Position numbers and translations under genes: made by a program. From assembly GCA_965644315.1 (NCBI GenBank), contig CBFFRQ010000081.1:62001-126000 (forward strand): a stretch of DNA of 64,000 bases, in the 5' to 3' direction. Numbering within the stretch: position 1 is the stretch's first letter; every line of letters starts with the position of its first letter. Below the pieces are notes generated by a model. It was not told where the DNA came from. It saw only the letters and a list, made by a program, of their open reading frames with translations, and did not search any database. Positions 1-11,800 of the stretch are shown here, piece by piece. Source of the stretch: Caecitellus pseudoparvulus. Lineage: Eukaryota; Bigyra: Bicosoecida.

Positions 1-497
1 CCTGCGTCGCTTTCCAGGCTGCCTCCCTGCTGCGACGGCCTTCAGGCTGATGGTGGTGGCCTGCATGGTGCTGGCGGTGTGCCGGCGCCGACACTGGTCG
101 GCGCAGTGCACAGCAGGGCCCTGCCTGGAAAGTGGGGACCAAGTCCTGCACACACACGTGTGTTTCTATCACTCTGGGCCTGTACTCTCTCGGCTCACAT
201 CGGCCAGGGGCTGCGGACTCGCTTGTGTTTGAGCAGCGAGAGACAATGCAGGGCTGCTGCAGCCCCACGACACCCCTCCACAGCTGCACCTTGCCGCTAC
301 TTCACCAACTCCCCACTGCACAGACAGCTGTGCATGGCTGCAGTACTCTGCTCAGCACACCCGCTCAGGCTCCCTGTGGTCAGGCCACCCGTCTGGCTCG
401 TGCGCCGAGTGGCGTTTCGTCGTTGCGTTTCACGTCACCAACTCTGCCACTGTCAGTGGTGAGGTGACGGGGACCCTCGCAGCCGATGAGCCACACC
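1..497. other. Left-edge region with no recognised gene
   Basis: No frame on either strand gives a recognisable protein, and the short open frames are low-complexity and overlap one another. It should contain the promoter and 5' leader of the CNOT1 gene. No TGCGGAAATYG copy was seen here. An ATG at 486 is in frame with the chosen CNOT1 start at 498. Confidence 0.5.
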
Positions 498-3400
498 ATG
501 GCGTCTCTGGGCCCTTCGCCCCTGTTCTGGCACATCGCCACGACAGTGGCAGGGCTCTCCAAGAAGACCTACAAGGCCAGCGTGGAAGAGTTGGGGCAGC
601 TGTGCTCCCTGTACGGCGTGGAAGCCAGGATCTTCCTCGTCGCCTGTCTGCTGGCTGAAGCCCGGGACACGCGTGTGCCCCCTAACAGCATGAAGGTGCG
701 CGGCGGCAGGCTGCGCCGCCCTCCCCCGTCGCTGCACTGCACTTCCATTCCACACCATGCACCGCCCAGGCTCAACTGCTGAACACGGAGCTCAGCACGC
801 TGGCGGCGCAGTCGAACTTCGCCTCCATCATCACTCAGGTGTGTTTTTGCCTGTGCCTGGCTGGGTGGCGCGTGTGAGCACTGTGCGCCCTGGCACTCCC
901 GCCGCAGGCTTTTGAGGCGGCTTTTGGCATGGAGCCGCCCTCCGCCGCTGCCTCATCCCGCGCCCCCACGCTGCACTCCTCCATTTCTTCGGACTTCATG
1001 CACTCCCTCATCAAGACGGCCAAGCTGGATGCCGCCACTGCCGTCGTCATCAGCGTCGCCCTCATGCACTCCTCCCAACGCGAGGTGGCGCAGGTGCGTG
1101 CCTGCCTCACCAGCGCACTTGCCCCCAGCGCAACCCGCACCGCACCCCGCCGCCCCACACACAGGAGGGTTTCTCCACACTGCTGCCGGCCCTGGAGCGG
1201 TATGCGTCCAAGCAGGAGGGCGCCGCAGCAGCCACTGTCCCCGCGCACGTCGTGCAGACGCTGCTGTTCATCACGCGCACCCACAGCCTGTTCGTGGCAG
1301 ACCTCGCCAAGCAGCGCGAAGTGTGGGGGTACATCCAAGCCGCCCACCCAGACGTCGCGGGGGCGCCCGGCCTCTTCCCAGTCGCGCACGGCATGGTGAC
1401 CATCGTGGACAACGTGACCGTGCCGCCGCCCCTGCCTGCGGCGGGAGCTGCCGGAGGCGACGCTTCCAGCGCCTTGGCGGCAGCCCTCGCCCTGGGCTCT
1501 GGTCGCGTCGGCAGCGTGGACGTGGGGCACGCCCTGTCCATGGGCGGCGGCGCCGGCGTCGGCATCGTCGACATCCTCCTGGACATCGGCCCCCCCGCTT
1601 CCCTGTCCGCTGAGGTGTTCCGGGACGTCCTGCACTCCGCTGGCCGCGGGCGGGGCCCTGGCCTGCGCCCCCTCACCCCACGCGAGTACGCCCAGCTGTG
1701 TGTGCGCCTAGCCAACGACACGGTGCAGCGGGCAGCTGGCACGGCGCCGCCGGCTGCTCTGGGCGTCGCGACGCTCGCTGCCATCGCCCGCGCCGCTGGC
1801 CGCACCTTCAGCAGCAAGGCTGCGCGGGAGGTGACCGAGTGGAACCTGGGCGTCGTCAAGGGCGTGCTGGGGGAGGAGGGCCGCAAGGTGGACTGGGCCG
1901 CCGTCGTGCGGTGCATGGACCTGCCCCACGACCCTCTCGCCTCCCCCGCCGCCCACGCCCTGAACGTCGTCACCTCGGCACCCGCCTTTTCCTGCCTGGT
2001 GCAGCTGGTCAAGGGCGCCTCGGGGGCGCCCTTCCCCACCCACGCCCTGCTGGCGGACTGGAGCCACCCCCGTGCCCAGATGTCCCTCCTGGAGCTGGCG
2101 GTGGTGGCGGACCCCGCCCTGCTCACCTTTGCCGAGTGCCGCCCCATCGTGGAGCCGCTGACAGGCACGGAGTCCCGCGTGCCCCCCAACAAAGCCTGGG
2201 CCTGTGTGCCGCTGTACAGGTGCATCCTGCGCCTGGCGCATGCGGGGGGGCTGGAGGGCGCTGCCGTGCGCATGCTGGAGATCGGGCAGCGCCAGTGCCC
2301 CGAGCTGGTGCTGCTGGCCCTGTCCACTGTCAAGGTACAGGCCAACGTGCACGTGGCCATGGAGGACGGGCAGCCCCTGCGCACACGCGCCTTTGACACC
2401 ATTCTCACTACCGCCTACGGCAAGCTGTTCCACGTGGACTCGCCCCTGACGCCCTGCTCGCCCTTGCAGCAGGAGCTGCTCAGCCGCATGTGGGCGGTGT
2501 CCCCCACCCTCATGCTGAACAGCCTGCTGCGCCTGGCTGTGGCCCTGGCACGCACCGACACGCAGCGCCAGCTCAAGGCGGCGCCGCCCGCCGTCACCAA
2601 GGCGGAGGTGTTCCGGAACACCCACGAGGGCATCTCCCGCGTGGCGCAGCTGGTGAAGGACTTGCCCGGCTCCACCCACGCCTTGACGCGGTGGGCCACG
2701 CAGCCCGACGCCATCGCCCACGCTGGCTTCGTCGTGGCAGCCACTGCACCGGCCGGCACCTTCGATTTCGCCGCCTGGCTGCAGGACGGGTTGGCGGAGG
2801 GACACACTGTCTTCGCGCGCTCCCTCAGCGCCTGTGCGCGCGCCGCCATCAACTCAGCCACGACGCTGGGCGCCATGGCGCACCACAAGGCCGCAGCAGG
2901 CGGCGGCAAGCCCGCAGCCGACGCCGCCGCTGCCGCTGACGCACACCTCGCCATCAGCCCAGCACTGCTGGTGCAGGCGCTCATGGCGCTGGCTGGCGCG
3001 ACCCTGGGGCCCGCCTGTGCCTCCATCCCCCAGGACGCCAAGGCACTCCTCAACGCCGCATGCCGCAGCCTGCCCTCCGTCGCAGCTGCGTACACCGCCC
3101 ACGTCAAGGGCGAGGCTGTGGCGCTGCTGGGCACCCTGCTGCGGGGGGGCAGCTCCCCCGCCGACGCCGCTGACCGCATGGCGGTGTGGGCGGCCGCCGG
3201 CGAGGAGCGCCTGAAGGTGACCTTTGCCGCGGCGCTGCACCACCTGCTGGAACTGGTCACGCACCGCCTGCCGTCCCTGCCCAAGGAGCCGGCACAGGCG
3301 CTGGGGCGCCTGTTGGGCCTGCTCATCTCTCGGGAGGTCCTGCCTGACACCTCCCCCATCGGCCCTCGCCACGTGCTGGAGGCGCTGAGCCGGGACCCGG

Positions 3401-6400
3401 CAGGCGGCGCCCCCAACGCGGCGGTGTTTGCCTTTGGCGCCGCGGCAGCCACCTGCTTCAAGCCCAAGCTGTCGCGGTGGAAGCAGTACGCCAAGCACAT
3501 GGCTGCCATCCCACACCTGCACACAGCTGCGCCGGGGCTGGATGCCGCCGCACGCTCAGCCGTGGGCCTGCCGCCCCCCTCCAAGGCTGCGCCTGCCCCC
3601 AAGCCAGCGCCAGCACCAGCCCCTGCACCCGCCCCAGCGCCAGCCCCAGAGCCAGCTCCCGCACCAGCAACAGTGCCGGCACCTGTCCCCACCCCTGCCC
3701 CTGCCCCCGCACCCGTGCCAGCGCCGGCACCAGCCCCTGTCCCAGACGACGTCAGCCTGCCTGTGGTGGGCATGCCACCGGATGAGGCGCCCAGCCAAGA
3801 TGGTGGCCTGGTGGTGACTGACCCCACCCAGCAGCAGATTCGCGCTCGCATCCTGCGCCTCGGCGCTCCGCTGACCACTGCCCTCATGGCCGTCGCATCG
3901 GGGCAGCAGCCGCCGCCGCCACCCGCGCCTGCTGGGGCTGCTGCGGGGGGCGGCGCCTCTGACCAGCTGCAGATGGACCTCATCATGCCGGGGCAGGCGG
4001 GGGGGGGTGCTGCGCCTCGGGAGCCCCCTGCCAGCGTGCGGGACCGCTTCCAGATGATCGTGAACAACCTGACCGCGGAGAACGTACGGGACAAGGTGGT
4101 GGAGGGGCGGGCTATGGTGGTGCCCCCCCACATCCCCTGGTTCGCGCACTACCTCGTCGCGAAGCGCGTCGGCTCCCAGTTCAACTTCCACGACGTGTAC
4201 GATATGTGGCTCACGGGCATCGCCCTGCCTGAGCTGACGCGGCAGGTGGAGCTGGTCACCTTCAGGGAAGTGCGCGCCAAGCTCGCCGACGACCGCATCC
4301 GCACCTCCAAGCAGGAGCGCAGCACGCTGAAGAACCTGGGGGCGTGGCTGGGCCGCATCACGCTGGGGCGCAACCGGCCCCTGCTCACGCGCCTGCTGGA
4401 CGTCAAGGAGCTGCTCATGCAGGGGTACGAGACGGGGCGCCTGGTGGCCGTCATGGGCTTCGTGGCCAAGGTGCTGGAGCACGCCAAGCGGCCCTCCCTC
4501 TTCGCACCGCCCAACCCCTGGACCATGGCCATGCTGCGCCTGATGAAGGAGGTGCACGACGTGCCGCAGGTCAAGTCCAACCTGCGCTTCGAGCTGGGCG
4601 TCCTGTGCAAGGTGCTGCGGGTGGAGCTGGCCGACCTGCGCGCCTCCTCCCTCCTGCCCGCTCGCCTGCGCCCCACCCTCGCAGACAATCCTGACTTCCG
4701 CAAGGCCACGGCGGCAGAGGAGGCGTCAATGCCTGGCCGCGCCCGCGGCGCAGAGGCAGCCCCCACGGTGCTGCCGGGCATCCAGGCCCTCGTGCAGCTG
4801 CCAGAGGAGGTGCTGGCCGCCATCGGCTCCCACGCGCCCGCCCTGCGCCGGGCCCTGGCCGGCGTCCTGGACGTCGCCGTGCGGGACATCATGCAAGCCG
4901 TCGTGGAGCGCTCCGTCACCATCGCCTGCGTCACCTCCAAGGAGCTCGTCGTGAAGGACATGGCCACGGAACCCGCCAAGGGGCGCCTGGAGGGCGGCGC
5001 CCAGCTCATGGTGGCCCACCTCGCCGGCTCCCTCGCCCTCGTCACCTGCACCGAGCCCCTGCGCAGCAGCCTGTCCAAGCTCGTGGACAGCACCCTCGCC
5101 GGCCTGCTGGGCTCCGGCACCAACCCCCAGCACATGGCAGCCCTCACCAGCAGCCTGGCAGACAGCTTGCTGGCGGCAGGGCGCCTGCTCGTGGAGCGCG
5201 CCGCCATGCGCTGTGCTGCTCGGGACGTGGACCAGCGCCTGGCCCGGGCGTACGCGGCGCGGGACGAACACGCCGCAGCGCGCTCCGGCAAGCCCTTCGC
5301 CGACCCAGCCGTCTTCCCGCCCGGCTCCTCGTGGGCAGCCATGCTGCCCCCTGCCCTGCAGCCGCGGGCGGGCGGCCTGGACCAGCAGCAGCTCCGCGTG
5401 TACCAGGCCTTCGGCACCATGTCACCGTGGAGTGCTGCAGCCAAGGCGCCTGCTGTCGCCGCCGGCGGCGCGCAGGGGACGCCCAGGCCAGGCGTGGTCG
5501 TGGGCGCGCCTGGCGCTGGTGGCGCGGCCGGCCGTGACGCAGCAGCCCCCGCCGCCTCCCCAGAGCACGCCATCACGGCGGCGGAAGCCCGGGAGCAGTA
5601 CTTGGCCCTCATGAACAAGCTCACGGCTGGGGTGCGGGGGGCGCTGTCCCAGAACGCAGCCACCACCCTCGCCTCCCTGCCTGAAGACCACGAAGTGCCC
5701 CGCCTGCTGGCAGACATCGCCGAGGTGGCGCCCCGCGTGCACGCCGCCCAGCGCGACGCGGCAGGTGCCTCCTTCGTGCGGGGCCTCTGGTCCCAGCTGC
5801 TGGAGATGCGGGAGGACAGCCTGGCGCTGCAGGCGCTGCTGGCCATGCTCAGCTCCCTGAACCAGGCAGTGCCCCTGGTCACCAAGGAGCTGACGTCCTT
5901 CTTCAACGCCCTGCCCGCGGAACGCATGCCCTCCCCAGTGGTGCTGCTGGGGCTGCTGCGCACGGAGCCCGCCCTCGTGTCGCGGCCAGAGGTGGATGAG
6001 CACTTGGCCCGCCTGCTGGGCGACAGCGCCGCCCCCGGGCGGGCCCTGCCCCTTGTCTCCCACCTCCTGCACGTCCTGGTGGTGGAGGAGGGCGCCCTGC
6101 CCCCCACCACCTTCCGCACCACCATCGACGCCCTCGTGCTCCTGGCCCGCGCGTCCTCCTCTGCTGCCGCCCTCGCCCCCCTCACCTTCCTGCGCCCAGT
6201 GGCCACCACCCTCGCCGCAGCCCTGGGCGGCTCCCGCCCCTCCTCCGCTGACATCGAGGCGGCACGCAGGGAGCTGGCTGCGGCGCTGCGCGCAGCACCG
6301 GGAGCTGCCCCCGGCACCGTCGTCTCCGCCGTCACTGGTGTCGTGGACCCCGAGCAGGTGCGCCGGCAGGTGCTGTACCTGCTGGAGCAGTGGGTGCAGG

Positions 6401-7968
6401 TGTGTGCCGAGACGACGGCAGGCGGCGCCAGCAAGGAAGCCTACGCGCAGTACCTGCTGCTGCTTACCCAGGCTGGCGTGCTGTCCAACGAAGCCTCCAC
6501 GGAGCGCTTCCTGCGCATCATGATGGAGCTGTGTGTGCAGAGCTGCAACGCCACCGCCCAGCCGTACCCCGCCGGCACCGCCCCCGCCACGGCTGGCACT
6601 GCCCCCCGCAACAAGCTGCAGTACACCGGCGTGGACGCCATGTGCAAGCTCATCGTGCTGCTGGTGAAGGTGGCGGACTCTGTCGTGTCCAAGGTGACCA
6701 CCCTCTCCACCATCCTCGCCGTCGTCGTGCGCACGCTGCTGCAGGACTGTGCCCTGAACTCGGGCACCGACACCGCCGCCGGCGCCTTCGACCCCCGCCC
6801 CTACTTCAGGCTGCTCTCCGACCTCCTCTCCGACCTGCACTTCGGCGAGGGCGTCGCGGCGGGCGACAGCACTGCCCTGGCCTTCGAAGTGCAGTCCCTG
6901 GCCGCCATCGCCAATGTCCTGCATGCCCTGCGGCCCCAGGCCGTGCCTGCCTTTGCCTGGTGCTGGCAGGCCCTCGTCTCGCACCGCCTGCTGCTGCCGC
7001 GCCTCCTGGCCCTGCCCAACAAGGCTGGCTGGCCACACCTGCACCGCCTGCTCACTGACATGCTGCGCTTCCTGTGGCCGTACCAGGTGGGCAAGGTGAA
7101 CACGCCCGCCACCGCCCTGCTGTTCAAGGGCACCCTGCGCGTCATGCTGGTGCTCATGCACGACTGCCCAGAGTTCCTCTGCGACTACCACTTCTCCCTC
7201 TGCTGCGAGATCCACCCCAGCGCCATGCAGCTGCGCAACCTGGCCCTGTCAGCGTACCCTGCCGGCATGCAGCTGCCCGACCCCTTCCGGGCCGGCACCA
7301 GCATCGCCTCCTTCCCCGCCTGCAGCGTCACGCCCAAGCTGCCCGTGGACACCGCTGAGCTGCTGCAGGGCACGGGGGTCCTGGACGCCCTGCTGGCGTA
7401 CCTGCGCTCAGGCAGCCCTGCCTCCGGCCCGACCACTCTGTTGAAGTCTGTGGAGGCAGGTGCCGGTGATTGGCAGCGGGAGGCGCTGCCTGCCCTCATC
7501 CTGCACATCATCGCAGACGCCGTCCAGGGCGGCAACGCAGCAGCGGCGCCAGGCCCCCACATGACCCTCCTCAGCACCCTCGTGTTCGGGGCACCGCCGC
7601 CCCTCCGGCACCAGCTCCTGGAAGCCCTTGTGAACCAGCTGCGGTACCCCTGCTCCCACACCTGCTTCGCAGCGCATGCTGTGTGGGCTCTCTTCCTGGA
7701 CGGCTCGCCTGCTGTGCGGGAGCAGGTGACGCGGTGCACCCTGGAGCGCCTGCTGGTGCACCGGCCACACCCGTGGGGCCTCCTCGTCACGTTCGTGGAG
7801 CTGGTGTGCAACACCAAGTACGCCTTCTGGGACAACGCCTTCACCAAGGGCAACGCGGACATCGAGCGCCTCTTCGCCAATGTCTCCAAGTCCTTCTCCC
7901 AACAGCAGCAGCAGCAGCAGCAGCAGCCGGGGACTGGCCCCTCCGCTGGTGCGAGCTCTGGAAGGTGA
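498..7968 (+). CDS. CNOT1: CCR4-NOT complex scaffold subunit 1
   Basis: Central scaffold of the cytoplasmic CCR4-NOT deadenylase. Proposed exons are 498-695, 770-838, 908-1093 and 1165-7968, all with GT-AG junctions and phase 0, giving about 2,418 residues, close to the usual metazoan length. The N-terminus (GLSKKTYKAS) aligns with known CNOT1 starts. The MIF4G domain that docks CAF1 and DDX6 is at about residues 1110-1320, with LKNLGAWLGRITLGRNRP and FVAKVLE...PPNPWTMA. The CAF40-binding region (VVERSVTIA...VTCTEPL) follows at about 1350-1480. The C-terminal NOT1 domain ends with HPWGLLVTFVELV. A Pro/Ala linker at 3588-3743 and a polyglutamine tail at 7900-7926 are lineage features. ATG 498 was preferred over 486 for its CACCATGG context and for matching the N-terminal length of homologues. 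The stop is 70 bp from the convergent neighbour. Confidence 0.96.
3588..3743 (+). repeat. Pro-Ala dipeptide repeat linker in CNOT1
   Basis: About 50 codons of degenerate PA/PAP repeats lie between the N-terminal helical arm and the MIF4G domain of CNOT1. At the DNA level this is imperfect GCN-CCN repetition. It is probably a flexible linker. Confidence 0.85.
7900..7926 (+). repeat. CAA(CAG)8 microsatellite encoding nine glutamines
   Basis: A pure CAG run after one CAA codon encodes Q9 just after the conserved NOT1 domain, 14 codons before the CNOT1 stop. Its length is likely to vary between strains. Confidence 0.95.
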
Positions 7969-8038
7969 AGTGCGCTGCCACAGCGTGGTGAGTGTGTGTG
8001 TGTGGAGGGAGCAATGCATTCCTTCGACGTTGGCGGGG

Positions 8039-8072
8039 TCACCGCTCGGCGTGGGCGGCGATGACGTCAGCG

Positions 8073-8103
<31 letters not shown>

Positions 8104-8631
8104 CCCCACTGAGGGGGGTGGCGTCGTTGCCCTTGGGGTGGATGAAGCACACGTCGTGCCCTGCAGCGCCCTTGCGGATGCCACCAGGCGTGAAGCGCAT
8201 GCCTTGCTGCCCCAGCCATGCCACAGCTGCAGGCAGGTCGTCCACCCACAGCCCGACGTGGTTCAGCGCAGGCACGTGCACCTTGGGGGACTTGCCTGCG
8301 TCCAGGGGCTGCATGATGTCCACCTCCACAGCGTGGGGGCCGTGGCCCAGGGTCAGGATGTCCTCATCCACGTTCTCCTTCTCGCTGCTGAAGGTGCCAG
8401 TCTTGGTCAGCCCGAGACTGTCCACCCACAGCGCCGACAGCGCGCTCTTGGACAGGCCCCCCACAGCAATCTGCTGCAGGCCAAGCACACGGAAAGGGCG
8501 TGTCTGTGAAGATTGCAAGGGAAGGAGTGGGCGTGTCTGTTCTAGGTCCAGGAGGGGCTTGGCGCCAGGGCACGCACGGCGCTGGCAGTGGACAGCGCTC
8601 GTGCGCCTCGTGCCACGGCGGAGGACAGCAT
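8039..8631 (-). CDS. Mitochondrial VOC-fold enzyme, probable methylmalonyl-CoA epimerase or lactoylglutathione-lyase relative
   Basis: Proposed exons on the minus strand are 8631-8578 and 8503-8039 (172 residues), joined over a 74-nt intron with donor gtgcgtg and acceptor cacag. Exon 1 encodes an Arg/Ser/Ala-rich peptide ([18 protein letters not shown]) typical of a mitochondrial presequence. The mature part has the two beta-alpha-beta halves of the VOC superfamily, [13 protein letters not shown] and [19 protein letters not shown], and ends [12 protein letters not shown]; the His and Glu are the family's metal ligands. Length and targeting suit methylmalonyl-CoA epimerase of propionate metabolism. 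The body also resembles bacterial VOC proteins annotated as lactoylglutathione lyase, so the substrate is not settled. It is divergent from the kinase gene at 8851 and convergent with CNOT1. Confidence 0.8.
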
Positions 8632-8773
8632 GGCGTCCGAGCAGAGACCGCGCAGGTGCAATACAATGAAAACTCGCAGAGTTTGAATGCCAGTCGCATG
8701 TAGAAGAGCGCTGCGTTGTCGTGTGTGTGGGTAGTGCCGCGGCGGCGCTCTTGCTGCGCGAGCTGGAGAAGCG

Positions 8774-8784
8774 TGCGGAAATTG
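8774..8784 (+). promoter_or_regulatory. TGCGGAAATYG element in a divergent promoter
   Basis: One of ten copies. It lies in the 219-bp gap between the VOC enzyme (start 8631, minus) and the ankyrin/kinase/KEN gene (start 8851, plus), 66 bp before the latter. Confidence 0.6.
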
Positions 8785-8850
8785 GCCCAGCCGAAACGCC
8801 GAAGCACTCCGCTGCCTCGCCGAGAGGGAGCTGGGCTGGGCATCAGCAGC

Positions 8851-11800
8851 ATGGCTGGAGAGCAAGATGAGCGGCGTGGCGGCATCAACATCTGCGCCAG
8901 CGTCATTGAGGACTATGAAGGCCACCAAGCCTCACAGTGAGTGCGCAGACCAGGCAATCAGTGCCTGCTCTGCTTCACACACGTGGCCGCCCGCCCCCAC
9001 GCCCAGAGCGCAGCACAGCCCCTCCCAACTGGTCAGCATTTCACCCAACGTCTCTGTGTCCAGTAACCTGGCGCAGTTGTCTCTGCCCCCTGGTACAGCG
9101 CCTGACGCAGGGTCAGAAGGGCCACCTGGCAGCAGCACTGGCTCGCCAGCCTCTGCTCCACGCGCTGGCACCAGCGCCCCGAAGCCACGCGTGGTGCAGG
9201 GCAGCCGGCGCATGACCCGCACCAGCAGCCTCGTGTCGTCCACCTCCGCAGGGCGCTCCCGCGCTGGCGCCTTCTCTGAGGCTGGCAGCGAGGCAGAGGG
9301 GGGGTCGGACGGCGCCGGAGGGGACCTCATGATCGCCCTGCGCAGCGGCAAGGTGCACGCCGCCCTGGAGTTGCTGGAGAGCGACCCGTCCTGCCTGAAT
9401 GCCCGTGGCGCCAGCCCTCTGAACGATGTGCTGCCCCTGCTGCTGCACAGCTTGGCGGAGCAGTACGACACCTTCGGCATCACCGGCAGCGAGGCGGTGT
9501 TCTTCACCTTCTTCCGGCGCCTGTGGCAGTTCATGACGCCGCACGAGCAGACCAACAACCGCACGCTGGCGACGTTCTTCTACGCCGCCTGCAAGTTCAA
9601 CCAGCTGGACTTCGTGGCGTGGGTGCTGCCCATCATCGCCGCCCGTACCACCCTCTCCATCGAGCGCCTCATCGTGGACCGCCTGTACAGCTACAACCGC
9701 CTGCGGCACTGTGCGCTGCACTACGTCGCACGCAACGGCAACGTGCGCCTGCTGCAGTGCCTGTCCTCCTTCGTGGCGCACCCGCTGCTGCAGGAGGCCA
9801 GCCTGCTCATGCAGTTCCCGCCGGGGCAGGAGGGTATGGAGTTGTCGTCGCTGTACATCGCAGCCCAGCAGCGCCATGCCGGCTTCGTGCGCCACGCGCT
9901 GGCGCCACACCTGGAGGCCCAGGGGGGTGGCGGGGAGGGCGGCGCGTCACCCTTCACGCCCGCCCTGCGCCAGCTGGTGCTGTGCCTCATGGTGCACGGG
10001 CTCATCGCGCTGGACGACACAGCCACTGCCGCGTGGATGGTGGGGGAGGCGCTGCCGGGCCTGGACCCCCTCATCTTCGCCCTGCCCATGGCCTTCTCGG
10101 GCCCCATGTCCCTGCCAGTGTCCCTGGAAGCCAAGGCGCAGGCCAAGCTCAGCGCCGCGTCGGCAGGTCGCACCAGCCGACCGCCCAATGCCCCAAACTG
10201 CCTCGGCTTGCACTTGTGTGTGTACCGCATGCCGCCGTCCACTCACCAGGCGGCGTCGGTGCCCTCCGCTGCCGCTGCAGTGGGCATTCAGGGCGTGGGC
10301 GGGCCCAAGGAGACGGCGGTGGAGCGCGTGAAGGCGTTTGCAGCAGCCATGTCCGCCAACCCTGCCTCGTCCAGCGACGAGGAGGGCAGGGGGCGCGCGC
10401 TCACATCGCACCTGGTCAACGCAGCGGCAGCCACCACCCCCTCCGCGCCCCAGCCAGCACTGCGCCTGTTCACGTGGCTGCTGGAGCGCTTCCCCTGGTT
10501 GGCGTCGGTGCCCTTCGCCATCGCCGTGGGGGAGGGTGGCGCACAGCACATCGAGTGGCGCAATGCGTTTCACTCGGCCTGCTCGGTGGGGCACCGTGGC
10601 GCCGCCCAGGCGCTGCTGGCTGCAGACCGCACGCTGCTGCACACGTACACGACTTCGGGCGGCAGTGACAGCGCCGACGGCAGCTCGGCAAGTCACCGTG
10701 GCAGCGTGGTGGAGAACCACCCCCTGTGGCTGGCGCTGGGCCAAGCGCGCATGACGGGGCAGTATGACTTCCTGCGCTGGCTGCTGCAGCACTACCCGCC
10801 GCTGGTCATCGAGCGGGAGATTTACTCCCAGTGCGAAGGGCTGTACGCCGTCGTGCCTGACTTCGTGAAGGCGCTGTGCAAGGCGACTGGCCTTCGCCTG
10901 CGCAAGTTCATGCCGCCTGGCGCCGCCCGCCCGTCCGACAGCAGCAGCATCCCCCTGGACCGCAGCGTGTCCAGCGCAGGCTCCACAGACGGCGGCAGTG
11001 GCCTGACCGCGGAGCAGGCGGAGACACTGCGCGCGGCAGCAGAGGCGTCCCTGCTGGCAGACTTGGCGGCAGAGGAGGCGGCCAGCGTCGCGTCAGGCGC
11101 GTCGGCCAGCACCGGCAAGAGCAAGGGGTCGCGCCGGCGCCGTAGACGCGCCCGCAAGGGCAGCCACAGCACGCCAGGGGGCGCACCCCGCAGCCGGGCA
11201 GGCAGCGCACCTGACACGCTGCAGCCGCCCACGCCTGCAGGCAGTGATGGCGAGGCTGAGGCGCCGTCCTTCTGGAGGGGGGCGGGGGAGCACGCGGGCA
11301 CGCTGTACGTCGTGGGGCGTGCCACGGGGGTGGTGCCTGCCGAGGCCACACAGGATGACTGGCTGGACTTCACGCCTGTCACATCGGCCGCACGCCGCTC
11401 CGCCCGAAGCCACGCTGCCGCCGCGGCAGGTCAGGTGCGCAGGCGACGGGGCTCTGGCTCCGCCCCCCGCAACCCTGTCCCGGTGCGCCCACCCCACCGG
11501 GCGGGGGCGGGGGTGACTGAGGTCCCACCTGCGGCACAGCGGCCACCTCACTCCAGCCTTGAACCCACCGCCCAAGCAGTGCACAAGCCACCGCCTCAGC
11601 GAGAAGGGGTGAAACAGGCACCACCACCTTCGCCACAGCCAGCCCCGGCACCGGTTGTGGCAGAAGTGCCGCCGCCCCCCGCCCCAGCAGCTGCAGTGGG
11701 CGCTGGGTCCACCCCGCCGGCGCCGCTCCCACAGCCGCGCGAAGAGCACAGCGCAGGAGGGGGCAGCGGCCTGTCAGTGTCGGAAATGGCAGAGGAGCAC

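Noticed and set aside
1-485. Overlapping short open frames of 60-127 codons
   Set aside because: Mutually overlapping, low-complexity, no domain; more likely the upstream region of CNOT1.
4149-6434. Open frame of 761 codons on the minus strand
   Set aside because: Antisense shadow of conserved CNOT1 sequence; Arg/Ala/Ser-rich with no domain.
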